This document shows, piece by piece, positions 1 through 6,937 of a DNA stretch of 64,000 nt. The notes under the pieces are model-generated. The model was given only the letters and a program-made list of their open reading frames with translations. It searched no databases and was not told where the DNA came from. This DNA is from Lentzea sp. NEAU-D7 (lineage in GTDB: Bacteria > Actinomycetota > Actinomycetes > Mycobacteriales > Pseudonocardiaceae), in contig NZ_JAPJDL010000017.1 in assembly GCF_026242055.1 (NCBI RefSeq), positions 1 to 64,000 of the forward strand, read 5' to 3'. The position numbers and the translations under genes are program-made. Each line of letters opens with the position of its first letter. Within the stretch, counting starts at the first letter, position 1.

Positions 1-101
1 TCGCTCCAGACGGAATATGTCTGGCATCAATCTAGTCTTGCCTCAAAGGAACTACCTCGACGAGGAGGTAATTCATATATTACTGGCTGTGTTTCGGCAC
101 G

Positions 102-123
102 CTGTTGAGTTCTCAAAGAACAC
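102..123 (-). promoter_or_regulatory. rrn antitermination (boxA-like) element
   Basis: The minus strand reads GTGTTCTTTGAGAACTC and then AACAG. It resembles the boxA-type Nus antitermination signal in the leaders of mycobacterial and streptomycete rRNA operons. It lies about 60 bases downstream of the strong promoter, the expected place. The assignment is by resemblance only. Confidence 0.5.
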
Positions 124-180
124 GCGCACACCGCAGTCACATCAGCTTTTCGCTGACTTACTTCCGGGGCTGTGTTTCAA

Positions 181-210
181 AGCTTATTTGGTGTTGCTCG
201 CCGGTGTCAA
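181..210 (-). promoter_or_regulatory. rrn main promoter
   Basis: On the minus strand a perfect TTGACA (210-205) is followed after 18 bases by TAAGCT (186-181). The consensus -35 and this -10 are typical of strong actinobacterial rRNA promoters, and the pair is oriented toward the 16S gene expected beyond the left edge. Confidence 0.65.
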
Positions 211-299
211 ATCGGCCTCTGAGAGGCTCTTTGTCTTCCGGCTTTGTGGTCAGGCCCGTTCCGGCTTGTTTCCCGGCCCGTGTCGCTCTGACTTGGAGA

Positions 300-328
300 A
301 CATTACACGGGGCACTTTCGATCTCCAA
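300..328 (-). promoter_or_regulatory. rrn upstream promoter
   Basis: On the minus strand TTGGAG (328-323) is separated by 17 bases from TAATGT (305-300). This is a plausible -35/-10 pair for the vegetative sigma factor and lies upstream of a second, better promoter, as in multi-promoter rrn leaders. Confidence 0.45.
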
Positions 329-341
329 ATCGGGGGGTCAC

Positions 342-812
342 CTAAGCGCCCGCACCACCGTTGACCTGCGAGTTCGTCACCGCGAACACCGGATGGCGGT
401 CTGCCTCCGCCTCGAACGCGGAGACGGGGTCGCCGACCCGTGCGTCGAAGAAAGGCCTAGTCACGGGCTCTTTGCGCACATAAGCGGCCAGCACGGGCGC
501 GGCAACGGCCGCGGAAACCTCGTTCAAAACGACTTGACGTGACCTACGTCCCCTTCGCAGGACCGCCGAACCGGCCGCGCGTGCGTTGTGCACCCAGTCG
601 CGAACGCCGTACGGCGCGACGAGCCACTCCTTGCCGTCATGCGACATCAGGCGAATGGGAATCGTGCGCTCAGCTCCACTGCGCCGGCCGCGGATGGTCA
701 GCAGCACGTAGTAGGAGGGCGCGACGCCGAGCGCGACGGCGCGGCTGATGACGATGTTGCCGACACGACGGAGGAGGTGCTGACGGTAGGTCTTGGCCAC
801 AAGGTCAATCAT
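342..812 (-). CDS. Deazaflavin-dependent (F420) nitroreductase family protein
   Basis: This 156-residue protein has the layout of the small split-barrel F420-binding family (DUF385, Ddn-like). Seen features are an N-terminal amphipathic stretch, a TIRGRRSG segment followed by TIPIRL, a WLVAPYG core, and the C-terminal TRPFFDA...HPVFAV. Members of the family transfer hydride from F420H2 to varied substrates; the substrate here cannot be told. The open frame extends upstream, but that part is the antisense of the next gene and looks non-coding. I place the start at the ATG whose complement is 810-812. It shares two bases with the start codon of the divergent lycopene cyclase gene, which leaves no room for ordinary promoters or leaders, so either transcripts overlap or one start lies further in. 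A GTG a few codons downstream is an alternative. Confidence 0.8.
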   Translation of the reverse strand: MIDLVAKTYRQHLLRRVGNIVISRAVALGVAPSYYVLLTIRGRRSGAERTIPIRLMSHDGKEWLVAPYGVRDWVHNARAAGSAVLRRGRRSRQVVLNEVSAAVAAPVLAAYVRKEPVTRPFFDARVGDPVSAFEAEADRHPVFAVTNSQVNGGAGA

Positions 813-1776
813 GGACCTCGTGACGTTCGACGTGGTGGTGATTGGCGGAGGTCCGGCTGGCCGTGCGCTCGCACGGGCGTGTGCGCATGAAGGCCTCCAC
901 ACAGCGATAGTGGACCGCCGTCCGGATCGTCCCTGGACGGCGACGTACGGCGCGTGGGCCGACGAGCTCCCGCCCGGCACACCGACCAGGGCGGTGAGCA
1001 CCACTGTCCGTGCGTACGCGCGCGAGGAGCACCAGATCCAGCGCACCTACGTCGTGTTGGACAACGCCAAGCTCCACGAACTGCCCGACACGGTCGAGGT
1101 GCTGCAACGGCCGGAGCCGGCGCGCTACACGTTCAACGCGACAGGTGCGCGCAAGGGCCGTGCCGAGCAAACGGCCGTGGGCACGGTCATCGAGTCCGAC
1201 AGCACCGAGACCACGTTGATGGACTGGCGCGGCAACGGCGACACGTTCCTCTACACGGTCCCTCTGGGCGCCAACCGCGTGTTGGTTGAGGAGACCTGCC
1301 TGGCGGCCCGGCCGGGCATGCCGCTGCAGGAGCTTCGCGAACGCCTGCACGCTCGCCTCGCGCCGGGTGCGGAGGAGGAGCGCGTGCGCTTCCCCCTCGA
1401 CGCGCCGAGGGCCGGGGGCAACGCGTTCGGCGCCGCGGCCGGCTTCATCCACCCCGCCACCGGCTACAGCGTCGCCACCTCGCTGCAGCTCGCGCCGCGG
1501 GTCGCCGCGGCGGTCAGGGCGAACGAGGACCCCCGGCACGTCATCTGGCCGAGGAAGGCGCGCATCGTGCACGCCATGCGCATGAGAGGCCTCGAAGCGC
1601 TCCTCCGCCTCAGCCCGGAGGAGACGCTGGACTTCTTCGAGGTGTTCTTCCGGCTCGACACGGAACACCAGCGCGCGTACCTGTCCAGTCGTGAGGACGT
1701 CAAAGGAACAGCGGCCGCCATGCTCGCGTTGTTCCGCACGGCTCCAGGCCGCCTCAGGTGGAAACTTCCGCGCTGA
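811..1776 (+). CDS. Lycopene cyclase, short form (CrtY/CrtL-like)
   Basis: The 321-residue protein starts with an FAD-binding Rossmann motif (VVVIGGGPAG) and carries marks of bacterial lycopene beta-cyclases: the YGAWADELP segment near residue 46, RAEQTAVG, MDWR, a VEETCLAARPG stretch and a HPATGYSVA segment near residue 220. The family cyclises the ends of lycopene to beta-ionone rings in carotenoid synthesis. Family members are usually about 380-410 residues. Between the VLDN segment (about residue 87) and RAEQT the protein is clearly shorter than I would expect, so it may be a compact variant or less active. The gene overlaps the following EAL protein by 19 bases if the GTG at 1758 is used. 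A UbiA prenyltransferase nearby could serve carotenoids too, but no crtE, crtB or crtI is in view. Confidence 0.75.
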   Translation: MDLVTFDVVVIGGGPAGRALARACAHEGLHTAIVDRRPDRPWTATYGAWADELPPGTPTRAVSTTVRAYAREEHQIQRTYVVLDNAKLHELPDTVEVLQRPEPARYTFNATGARKGRAEQTAVGTVIESDSTETTLMDWRGNGDTFLYTVPLGANRVLVEETCLAARPGMPLQELRERLHARLAPGAEEERVRFPLDAPRAGGNAFGAAAGFIHPATGYSVATSLQLAPRVAAAVRANEDPRHVIWPRKARIVHAMRMRGLEALLRLSPEETLDFFEVFFRLDTEHQRAYLSSREDVKGTAAAMLALFRTAPGRLRWKLPR

Positions 1777-3572
1777 ACTCCCAGCGTGAACGCCGTGTCA
1801 CCGAACGCAGCGCCGGCGTGGCAAATGGTCGCCAACCTCGTGAACAGCTGGTGAACCCGCTTGGAGGCGCTCGTTCGCACCGGCACGATCGGTACGTGCC
1901 CGCATTGCTGGATGACGTCAGGTTCGCCTTCCAGCCGCTGTTCAACCTGAACACCGGGGGCGTCGTCGCGATCGAGGCTCTGGCCCGCCCGCACGACGGC
2001 AGCGTGCAGGATCTGCTCCAGGCCGCCTTCCGGGCGGGCCTGCTGGCCAACGCCGACGTCGGACTCGCCTGCCGCGCGATCCGGTCCGCGGCCGACTTCG
2101 ACCTGCTGCTGCCGTTGCACGTGAACCTGCTCGCGATCACGGTCGCGGACAAGCCAGAGGTGATGAGCCCTCTCTACGGTGCTCTGCGGGACGCGGGCCG
2201 GTCGCCGGACAGCATCGTCATCGAGATCGGCGAGCCGTACTCCCGTGCCAACCGCGGCCGCCTGGCACGGGGGATGCAGACGCTGCGGAACAACGGTTTT
2301 CGCATCGCGCTCGACTGCGTGGGCGAGGGCGACGTGCCGCTCGGTCTGCTGACCAGCGCCTCGCCGGACTACGTGAAGCTCGACCGCGAGATCGTCCGTT
2401 CGCTGCCCGGCGACGCCGCGCGGGGCGCGCTGGTGAAGTCGCTGGTGCACCTCGGCGAGTACACGGGCGGCCAGGTCGTGGCCGAGGGCGTGGAGACCGA
2501 GGCGGAACTGACCTACCTGCGCAAGCTGGGGGTGGGGTACGCGCAGGGCAAGTTCCTCGCGCCTCCGCAGCGGCGGCCGGCGGTGAACGCCCGCATCGCG
2601 CCCGAGGCGGTCACGGAGACCGGCGAGATCCGGCGCAGCAACACGGGTCCCCGGATCACGGCGTTCCTGCACCCCGCCACGGTGCTGCCCGAGAACGCCA
2701 CGAGCGAGGAAGTGCGCGAGGTGCTGGCCTCGCAGCCTTCGGTCACGGGTGTCGTCCTCGTGGACGACGAGGGCCGCCCGAAGTGGTCGGTGGACCGCAA
2801 CCGGTTCCTGCTCGCGGTGACCGGTCCGTACGGGCACGCCCTGCACGCCAAGAGAGAAGCCGCACGGCTCGCGGACAAGCCACACGTGATCGGCACCGAG
2901 GCGTCGGCGCTTGACCTTCTGGACGTGGTGACGGGTGCGAACCGTGAGCGCACGAACGACGACCTCATCGTCGTGGACCACAACGAGCGGTGCATGGGTG
3001 TTGTGCGCGTGGCCGACGTTGTGCGCGGTGTCGCCGAACTGAAGGTGGAGCAGGCCGCGGCGCTGAGTCCGCTGACGCGCCTTCCCGGTAGCGACGCGGT
3101 GGCGAAGGAAGTGGACAGGCGCATCGAGCTCGGCGAGATCTTCGCGATCTCCTGGCTGGACGTCGACAGCTTCAAGCTGGTCAACGACACGGTCGGGTTC
3201 GCGGCGGGTGACGATCTGATCCGCGAGATCGGGCACGACCTCGCGGATCTCGCGCACGCGTTCCCCGGCACGCAGGTCGGGCACGTCGGTGGTGACGACT
3301 TCCTCCTCCTCGCGGGGCTCGACGAGACGGTGCCGCTGAGTGCTCGTTTGCTGGACAAGCCGTACACGGCAGAGGGACGACACGTCACCCTCTCTCTTGC
3401 GACCCTTATCTGTGCCCCGGGATCAGTGGGGTCGTATCGCGAGGTGTCGCGCTTGCTGGCGCCAGTCAAGGAGCACGCGAAGTCGCTCACCGGGTCCAGC
3501 TGGGTCATGGGCCGGCCGGGCACCGAACGACGTGATGTGCTGCGTGGTGTCGCGCAACGCGCGGTGAGTTAA
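1758..3572 (+). CDS. EAL-CBS-GGDEF domain protein, degenerate c-di-GMP signalling module
   Basis: Three domains are visible in 604 residues. An EAL-type domain (about 50-270) has EALARP, KLDREIV and EGVET. A CBS-pair-like region occupies about 300-440. A GGDEF-type domain (about 450-590) has GGDDF at residues 511-515. Such proteins make, break or sense cyclic di-GMP. The EAL motif DDFG is changed (DCVG) and the cyclase signature is GGDDF rather than GGDEF or GGEEF, with no RxxD inhibitory site just before it. One or both enzymes may therefore be weak or act as a receptor. The GTG at 1758 lies inside the cyclase gene. In-frame GTG codons further in would give a shorter N-terminus, and the first 45 residues look unstructured, so the start is uncertain. 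Confidence 0.85.
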   Translation: METSALNSQRERRVTERSAGVANGRQPREQLVNPLGGARSHRHDRYVPALLDDVRFAFQPLFNLNTGGVVAIEALARPHDGSVQDLLQAAFRAGLLANADVGLACRAIRSAADFDLLLPLHVNLLAITVADKPEVMSPLYGALRDAGRSPDSIVIEIGEPYSRANRGRLARGMQTLRNNGFRIALDCVGEGDVPLGLLTSASPDYVKLDREIVRSLPGDAARGALVKSLVHLGEYTGGQVVAEGVETEAELTYLRKLGVGYAQGKFLAPPQRRPAVNARIAPEAVTETGEIRRSNTGPRITAFLHPATVLPENATSEEVREVLASQPSVTGVVLVDDEGRPKWSVDRNRFLLAVTGPYGHALHAKREAARLADKPHVIGTEASALDLLDVVTGANRERTNDDLIVVDHNERCMGVVRVADVVRGVAELKVEQAAALSPLTRLPGSDAVAKEVDRRIELGEIFAISWLDVDSFKLVNDTVGFAAGDDLIREIGHDLADLAHAFPGTQVGHVGGDDFLLLAGLDETVPLSARLLDKPYTAEGRHVTLSLATLICAPGSVGSYREVSRLLAPVKEHAKSLTGSSWVMGRPGTERRDVLRGVAQRAVS

Positions 3573-3588
3573 CAAGTACAACCAAACG

Positions 3589-3648
3589 CCTCCTGTGCGG
3601 CGCTCTGATCACTCATAGCATCGAGAGCGCTACTCAGTGCACAGGAGG
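3589..3648 (+). promoter_or_regulatory. Hairpin masking the ribosome binding site of the GCS2-type gene
   Basis: The arms CCTCCTGTGC (3589-3598) and GCACAGGAGG (3639-3648) are perfectly complementary over 10 bases. A nested pair, GCGCTCT (3600-3606) and AGAGCGC (3624-3630), lies inside. The right outer arm contains the AGGAGG ribosome binding site (3643-3648) of the GTG start at 3655. If this stretch is transcribed, the folded RNA would hide the site, so it may control translation (ligand, temperature or protein dependent). There is no U-tract, so it is not a simple terminator. A promoter inside the loop would abolish the structure. Confidence 0.5.
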
Positions 3649-3654
3649 TTCGGC

Positions 3655-4791
3655 GTGCAGGTCGGCAGCAGAACTCAGACGGTTCCCGCGCAGCGCAGAA
3701 GCATCGACGGCCTCCTCACCGTTGGCGTGGAAGAGGAATTCGTCCTCGTCGAAGCCTCCTCGGGCCATTTGGCCAACCGTGCCAACGAAGTCCTGGCGGG
3801 CGCGGACCGGTTCGAGGTGGACCTGCAGCCGGAAATCGCGCAATACCAGGTGGAATCGGCCAGCGGCATCTGCACGGACATGGCCGTGCTGCGCGAGCAG
3901 CTGACCACCGCGCGCCGGGCGTTGATCGAACGGGCCGCGCGTCACGACGCGAGACTGGCCGCGACCGGGACGCCCGTGCTGGGCCTCACGATGCCGACGC
4001 CGCTGACGGACTCCCCGCGCTACCACCGGATGGCGCAGGAGATGGGCGCGCTCACCAACGACCTCGCGATCTGCGGCTGTCACGTGCACGTCGGCCTGCC
4101 CGACGACGAGTCGAAGATCTTCGTGAGCAACCACCTGCGGCCGTGGCTGCCGACGTTGCTGGCGCTGGGCGCGAACTCGCCGTACTGGCTCTACGGCGAC
4201 ACGGGGTACGCGAGCTGGCGGTACGTGGTGTGGAATCGCTGGCCCACTTCGGGTGCGCCGCCGCACTTCGACTCCGCGGCCGAGTACTACGCGGCACGGG
4301 AGGAGATCGTGGCGAGCGGCGCGGCGATGGACGCCGGGATGCTCTACTGGGACGTCCGGCTCTCCGCCCGTCACCCCACGCTGGAGTTGCGGGTCTCCGA
4401 CGTCGCGCCGACGGTCGAGGAGGCCGTGCTGATGGCCGCGCTGGTGCGTGGAATCGCCGCCACCGCACTGACTTCCGGTGCCGCGCCGGTGAACCCGCCG
4501 CCGCACCTGCTGAAGGTCGCGATGTGGCGGGCCGCGCGCGACGGCCTGGAGGGCTTCGGCATCGACCCGGTGACCGGCGCGCCCACGCCCGCGTCGTCGA
4601 TCGTCGCGTCACTGCTGCGGTGGATCAGGCCGGCGCTGGAGTTCTCCGGTGACCACGAGATGGTGACCACCGCGATCGACAGGTTGCTGCTCGACGGCAC
4701 GGGGGCGGTGCGGCAGCGCCGGGCGTTCGCGCGGCGCGGCAGGATGGACGACGTGGTGCGGTTCCTGGTGGCGCAGACCTCGCCGGTCTGA
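3655..4791 (+). CDS. Carboxylate-amine ligase of the GCS2 family (YbdK-like)
   Basis: The 378-residue product matches the glutamate-cysteine ligase family 2. A GVEEEF motif near residue 24 is typical of the ATP/metal site; further on are a Q-Y-Q-V-E-S stretch, CGCHVHVGLPD around residue 142 and a C-terminal LELRVSD strand. Family members join an amino acid to a glutamate side chain using ATP. In actinobacteria they may make gamma-glutamyl-cysteine, for example for ergothioneine, or other amides, so the exact substrate is unknown. The start is the GTG at 3655 because AGGAGG lies six bases before it. An upstream GTG at 3637 lacks such a site. The ribosome binding site is sequestered in a predicted hairpin. 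The gene stands alone between the EAL protein and a convergent UbiA gene. Confidence 0.85.
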   Translation: MQVGSRTQTVPAQRRSIDGLLTVGVEEEFVLVEASSGHLANRANEVLAGADRFEVDLQPEIAQYQVESASGICTDMAVLREQLTTARRALIERAARHDARLAATGTPVLGLTMPTPLTDSPRYHRMAQEMGALTNDLAICGCHVHVGLPDDESKIFVSNHLRPWLPTLLALGANSPYWLYGDTGYASWRYVVWNRWPTSGAPPHFDSAAEYYAAREEIVASGAAMDAGMLYWDVRLSARHPTLELRVSDVAPTVEEAVLMAALVRGIAATALTSGAAPVNPPPHLLKVAMWRAARDGLEGFGIDPVTGAPTPASSIVASLLRWIRPALEFSGDHEMVTTAIDRLLLDGTGAVRQRRAFARRGRMDDVVRFLVAQTSPV

Positions 4792-4846
4792 GCCGGGTGA
4801 GCGGTCCGGAGAACTTCCGCGGGGTACGCGGTCTCGCGCGCGATCC

Positions 4847-5677
4847 CTAGGCGAGCAAAGGAATCGCGGCCAGCACGATCGTCGACACGACGGCCGTGGA
4901 CATGCCGTGGCTCAGCTGCTGACGCGCTGTCGGCAGGTCTCGCGCGAGCAGGAACGCCGAGCACGCCACGACGCCGACAGCCGCCCAGGACGGGCCGAAC
5001 CGGAACCACAGCCCGCCGCCGATCAACAGCAGACCGCCGACGGTCAGCTGAACGGTCGCGTTGACGGCGTGCCGCGTGCCGTACAGGACGGCCGGGGTCC
5101 GCGACCCGGCTCGGGCGTCGCCGGCCCGGTCGGGAACGGCCCACCAGAGCGCCCGGCCGGCGGCGAGGGTGGCGACCCCGGAGAACACCAGCCACACCGC
5201 CGGTTCGGCCTGTCCCCCGGCCGCCGCGTAGGCCGTCACGCTCGGCAGCAGGCTGGCGGCCATCGCGAGCGCCACCGGACCGGCGTACCCGCGCCGCTTC
5301 AGCCTGATCGGTTCGAGGTTGTAGGCCAGGTACAGCACCAGGACCAGCCCGACACCGATCGCGACCTTCCACGACACGACGACGGCCAGCGCGAGGGCGA
5401 AGATCATCTCGAAGATCGCCAGCGCGAGGACCCTCCGCGCACCGATCTCCCGGACCGCCTGCGCCAGATGACGTTTGCCGGCGGTGTGGGCGTCGTGGCG
5501 GACGTCGGCGTAGGCGTTGAGGGGATTGCCGGAGACGATCGCGACGAAGTTCGCGAGCACCGCGATCACCACGGCGAGGTCGAACCTCGTCGCGTAGCAG
5601 GCACCCCAGGAGGCGGCGCACGCGTAGTACGCGCCGAACGGAGGCTCCAGGCGGTGGAGGTACGTCAACGCCGGCAC
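4847..5677 (-). CDS. UbiA-family membrane prenyltransferase
   Basis: This 276-residue, mostly hydrophobic protein has about eight membrane segments. It carries the first aspartate motif of UbiA enzymes as NAYADVRHD (N-x3-D-x3-D, about residues 54-62) and a second DRAGD motif in the second half. These bind the Mg-diphosphate of a prenyl donor, and the enzyme joins the prenyl chain to an aromatic ring, a carotenoid or another acceptor in the membrane. The nearby lycopene cyclase suggests but does not prove a carotenoid or quinone role. The start is a GTG, with no strong ribosome binding site. The gene is convergent with the GCS2-type gene and divergent from the CBS gene. Confidence 0.8.
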   Translation of the reverse strand: MPALTYLHRLEPPFGAYYACAASWGACYATRFDLAVVIAVLANFVAIVSGNPLNAYADVRHDAHTAGKRHLAQAVREIGARRVLALAIFEMIFALALAVVVSWKVAIGVGLVLVLYLAYNLEPIRLKRRGYAGPVALAMAASLLPSVTAYAAAGGQAEPAVWLVFSGVATLAAGRALWWAVPDRAGDARAGSRTPAVLYGTRHAVNATVQLTVGGLLLIGGGLWFRFGPSWAAVGVVACSAFLLARDLPTARQQLSHGMSTAVVSTIVLAAIPLLA

Positions 5678-5902
5678 GTGGCGCCCCGCAACCGCGGTGT
5701 GCCGGCCGAGAATCCGAGCTTGAGGCGCCGGCGCGCCAACAGCCTCATGACGGCCCCCGGAGACGGCAACTGCGTAGCCTTAGGAACACAGAGAGTAGCA
5801 CTTTGGGCCGTTCGCAGCGTTGCCTCTACGCCGTTCAGCAGACTGAACTGCGGGGTGGCCGAGGTGGGCGGATGCTGGGTGAAAGGCCGGAAGGAGGAGG
5901 TT

Positions 5903-6313
5903 GTGACGACAGCGCGCGACATCATGCACCCCGGAGTGCAGTGCGTGGCCGAGGACGCGAGCCTCGTCGAGGCCGCCCGCATGATGCGGGACCTCGACGT
6001 CGGTTCCCTGCCGATCTGCGGCAAGGACGACCGGCTGCACGGGATCATCACCGACCGCGACATCGTGATCAGGGCCGTGGCCGAGGGACTGGACCTCGCG
6101 ACGACCCGCGCCGGCGAGTTCGGCGGCCACGTCCACTGGGTCGACGCGGAGGACCCGCTGGACCACGTGCTCGAGACCATGGGTGCGCACCAGATCCGGC
6201 GCCTGCCGGTCATCGAGGACCACCGGCTGGTCGGCATGGTGTCCGAGGCGGACCTCGCGAGGCACCTGCCGGAGGACAAGCTGGCGGCGTTCGTCGAACG
6301 GGTCTACGCCTGA
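5903..6313 (+). CDS. CBS-domain pair protein
   Basis: The 136-residue protein is little more than two CBS motifs: TARDIMHPGV...GSLPICGKDDRLHGIITDRDIV (residues 3-55) and a second copy ending RRLPVIEDHRLVGMVSEADLA (about 95-122). Stand-alone CBS pairs bind adenosine nucleotides and often report energy state, but the partner is unknown. The GTG start at 5903 is chosen because AAGGAGGAGG ends two bases before it. Longer upstream open frames are antisense to the UbiA gene. Its 3' end overlaps the tail of the decayed Nudix gene on the other strand. Confidence 0.85.
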   Translation: MTTARDIMHPGVQCVAEDASLVEAARMMRDLDVGSLPICGKDDRLHGIITDRDIVIRAVAEGLDLATTRAGEFGGHVHWVDAEDPLDHVLETMGAHQIRRLPVIEDHRLVGMVSEADLARHLPEDKLAAFVERVYA

Positions 6314-6608
6314 GGCGACCTGCCGTGCTCCAGATAGCGGGTCTCGCCTGATTCCCTTGCTCGCACCGCTTCCGCGAGCCTGGGGATCAGGCGTTCCCCG
6401 GCTTGGGACGAGGCACGAACTCGTACGACCTGAGCTCCTCGGCTTGCAGACGGATGTGGTCGCCCGCAGTGAGCAGGCCGCCTTCGAAGATGAACAGGAC
6501 GCGGTCGTCGCCGTCGTGCGGTGCCCAGTCGACCACGAGCAGGAGGCGCCCTGCTTCGTCGAAGAAGAGGGCGCCTGCGCCGGAGAGCGCTCTGCTGCTG
6601 TGATCCAC
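6304..6608 (-). pseudogene. Nudix hydrolase remnant with internal deletion and frameshift
   Basis: Starting at a GTG (complement of 6606-6608), the first frame reads GAGALFFDEAGRLLLV and then directly VVDWAPHDGDDRVLFIFEGG...LRSYEFV. In intact actinobacterial Nudix proteins of this type, the GRxLLV strand and the xLLVVDW strand are separated by about 45 residues that hold the Nudix box. Here they are joined, probably by recombination between similar LLV-coding stretches. The frame then ends after FVPRPKPGNA. The expected C-terminus (GERLIPRLAEAV...SGETRYLEHGR) continues in another frame to 6304. Loss of the catalytic box plus a frameshift indicates a dead gene. It lies just downstream of the tRNA array. 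Confidence 0.75.
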
Positions 6609-6623
6609 GGTTCCTTTGTACGG

Positions 6624-6698
6624 TGGTCGTCCGGCCAGGGTTCGAACCTGGGACCCTCTGCTTGTAAGGCAGATGCTCTTCCGCTGAGCTACCAGACG
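6624..6698 (-). tRNA. tRNA-Val(TAC)
   Basis: A complete cloverleaf can be drawn. Acceptor CGTCTGG pairs with CCGGACG, the D-stem is GCTC/GAGC, the anticodon arm is TCTGC-CTTACAA-GCAGA, and the T-arm is CCAGG-TTCGAAC-CCTGG. The discriminator is A and CCA is encoded. The anticodon TAC reads GTA (valine). It is the last gene of the array in the direction of transcription, and a single base separates it from the next tRNA. Confidence 0.88.
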
Positions 6699-6699
6699 G

Positions 6700-6777
6700 T
6701 GGTCGTCCCGCCAGGACTTGAACCTGGGACCTGCCGCGTATCAGACGGACGCTCTCACCGGGCTGAGCTACGGGACG
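6700..6777 (-). tRNA. tRNA-Ile(GAT)
   Basis: Acceptor CGTCCCG pairs with CGGGACG, the D-stem is GCTC/GAGC with a GG-containing loop, and the T-arm is CCAGG-TTCAAGT-CCTGG. The discriminator is A and CCA is encoded. The anticodon loop CTGATAC gives GAT (ATC, isoleucine). The anticodon stem has one mismatch at its outer pair (T27 against C43). Single bases separate it from its neighbours on both sides, so processing must separate nearly abutting tRNAs. Confidence 0.82.
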
Positions 6778-6778
6778 G

Positions 6779-6847
6779 TGGAAGACGAGGGTGTCGAACC
6801 CTCCAGGGCGATCTTGCAAGGATCACCTGCGCGCCGGCGCGTCCCCC
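6779..6847 (-). tRNA. tRNA-Ala(TGC)-like, 69 nt with miniature D-arm
   Basis: The acceptor GGGGGAC pairs with GTCTTCC and contains the G3-U70 wobble pair that marks alanine tRNAs, with A73. The anticodon arm is TGATC-CTTGCAA-GATCG (anticodon TGC) and the T-arm GAGGG-TTCGACA-CCCTC. Only 15 bases lie between acceptor and anticodon stem, forming a GCGC-CGGC-GCGC hairpin instead of a normal D-arm. CCA is not encoded. Either this is a pseudo-tRNA or a minimal tRNA; the kept identity pair argues for selection. Standard scanners may score it low. Confidence 0.55.
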
Positions 6848-6860
6848 TGATTCAGTTGTG

Positions 6861-6936
6861 TGGTGCCCCAGGCAGGATTCGAACCTGCACTGGACGCGTT
6901 CTGAGCGCGTTGCCTCTTCCGTTGGGCTACCGGGGC
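6861..6936 (-). tRNA. tRNA with Leu anticodon CAG but class I (short variable loop)
   Basis: Acceptor GCCCCGG pairs with CTGGGGC, the D-arm is GCC...GGC, the anticodon arm is ACGCG-CTCAGAA-CGCGT and the T-arm GCAGG-TTCGAAT-CCTGC. The discriminator is A and CCA is encoded. The anticodon CAG reads CTG (leucine). Bacterial tRNA-Leu normally has a long variable arm; here only five bases (CCAGT) lie between anticodon and T stems. The charging amino acid is therefore uncertain. Confidence 0.72.
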
Positions 6937-6937
6937 G

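Larger units (their letters stand above)
1..330 (-). promoter_or_regulatory. rRNA operon leader (16S rRNA gene lies left of the window)
   Basis: This 330-base stretch is less GC-rich than its surroundings and has no credible gene. Read on the minus strand it has the layout of an actinobacterial rrn leader: two promoter-like elements, a long transcribed leader, a box containing TTCTTTGAGAACTC followed by CAACAGCGTGCC, and small hairpins (TACCTC/GAGGTA near 62-79 and CCAGAC/GTCTGG near the edge) that could take part in pre-rRNA processing. The 16S rRNA itself is not in the window, so the rrn assignment rests on leader motifs remembered from other actinobacteria. Short open frames here look accidental. 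Confidence 0.75.

Noticed and set aside
17..542. Open frames on the plus strand in the rrn leader
   Set aside because: They lack ribosome binding sites, actinobacterial codon bias and family similarity, and coincide with leader promoters on the other strand.
1464..3383. 639-codon frame antisense to the EAL-CBS-GGDEF gene
   Set aside because: It is rich in Arg, His and Val as expected of a high-GC shadow frame; the plus strand encodes recognisable domains.
4907..5902. Long upstream extension of the CBS gene
   Set aside because: It is antisense to the UbiA gene and the CBS gene has a clear ribosome binding site at 5891-5900.
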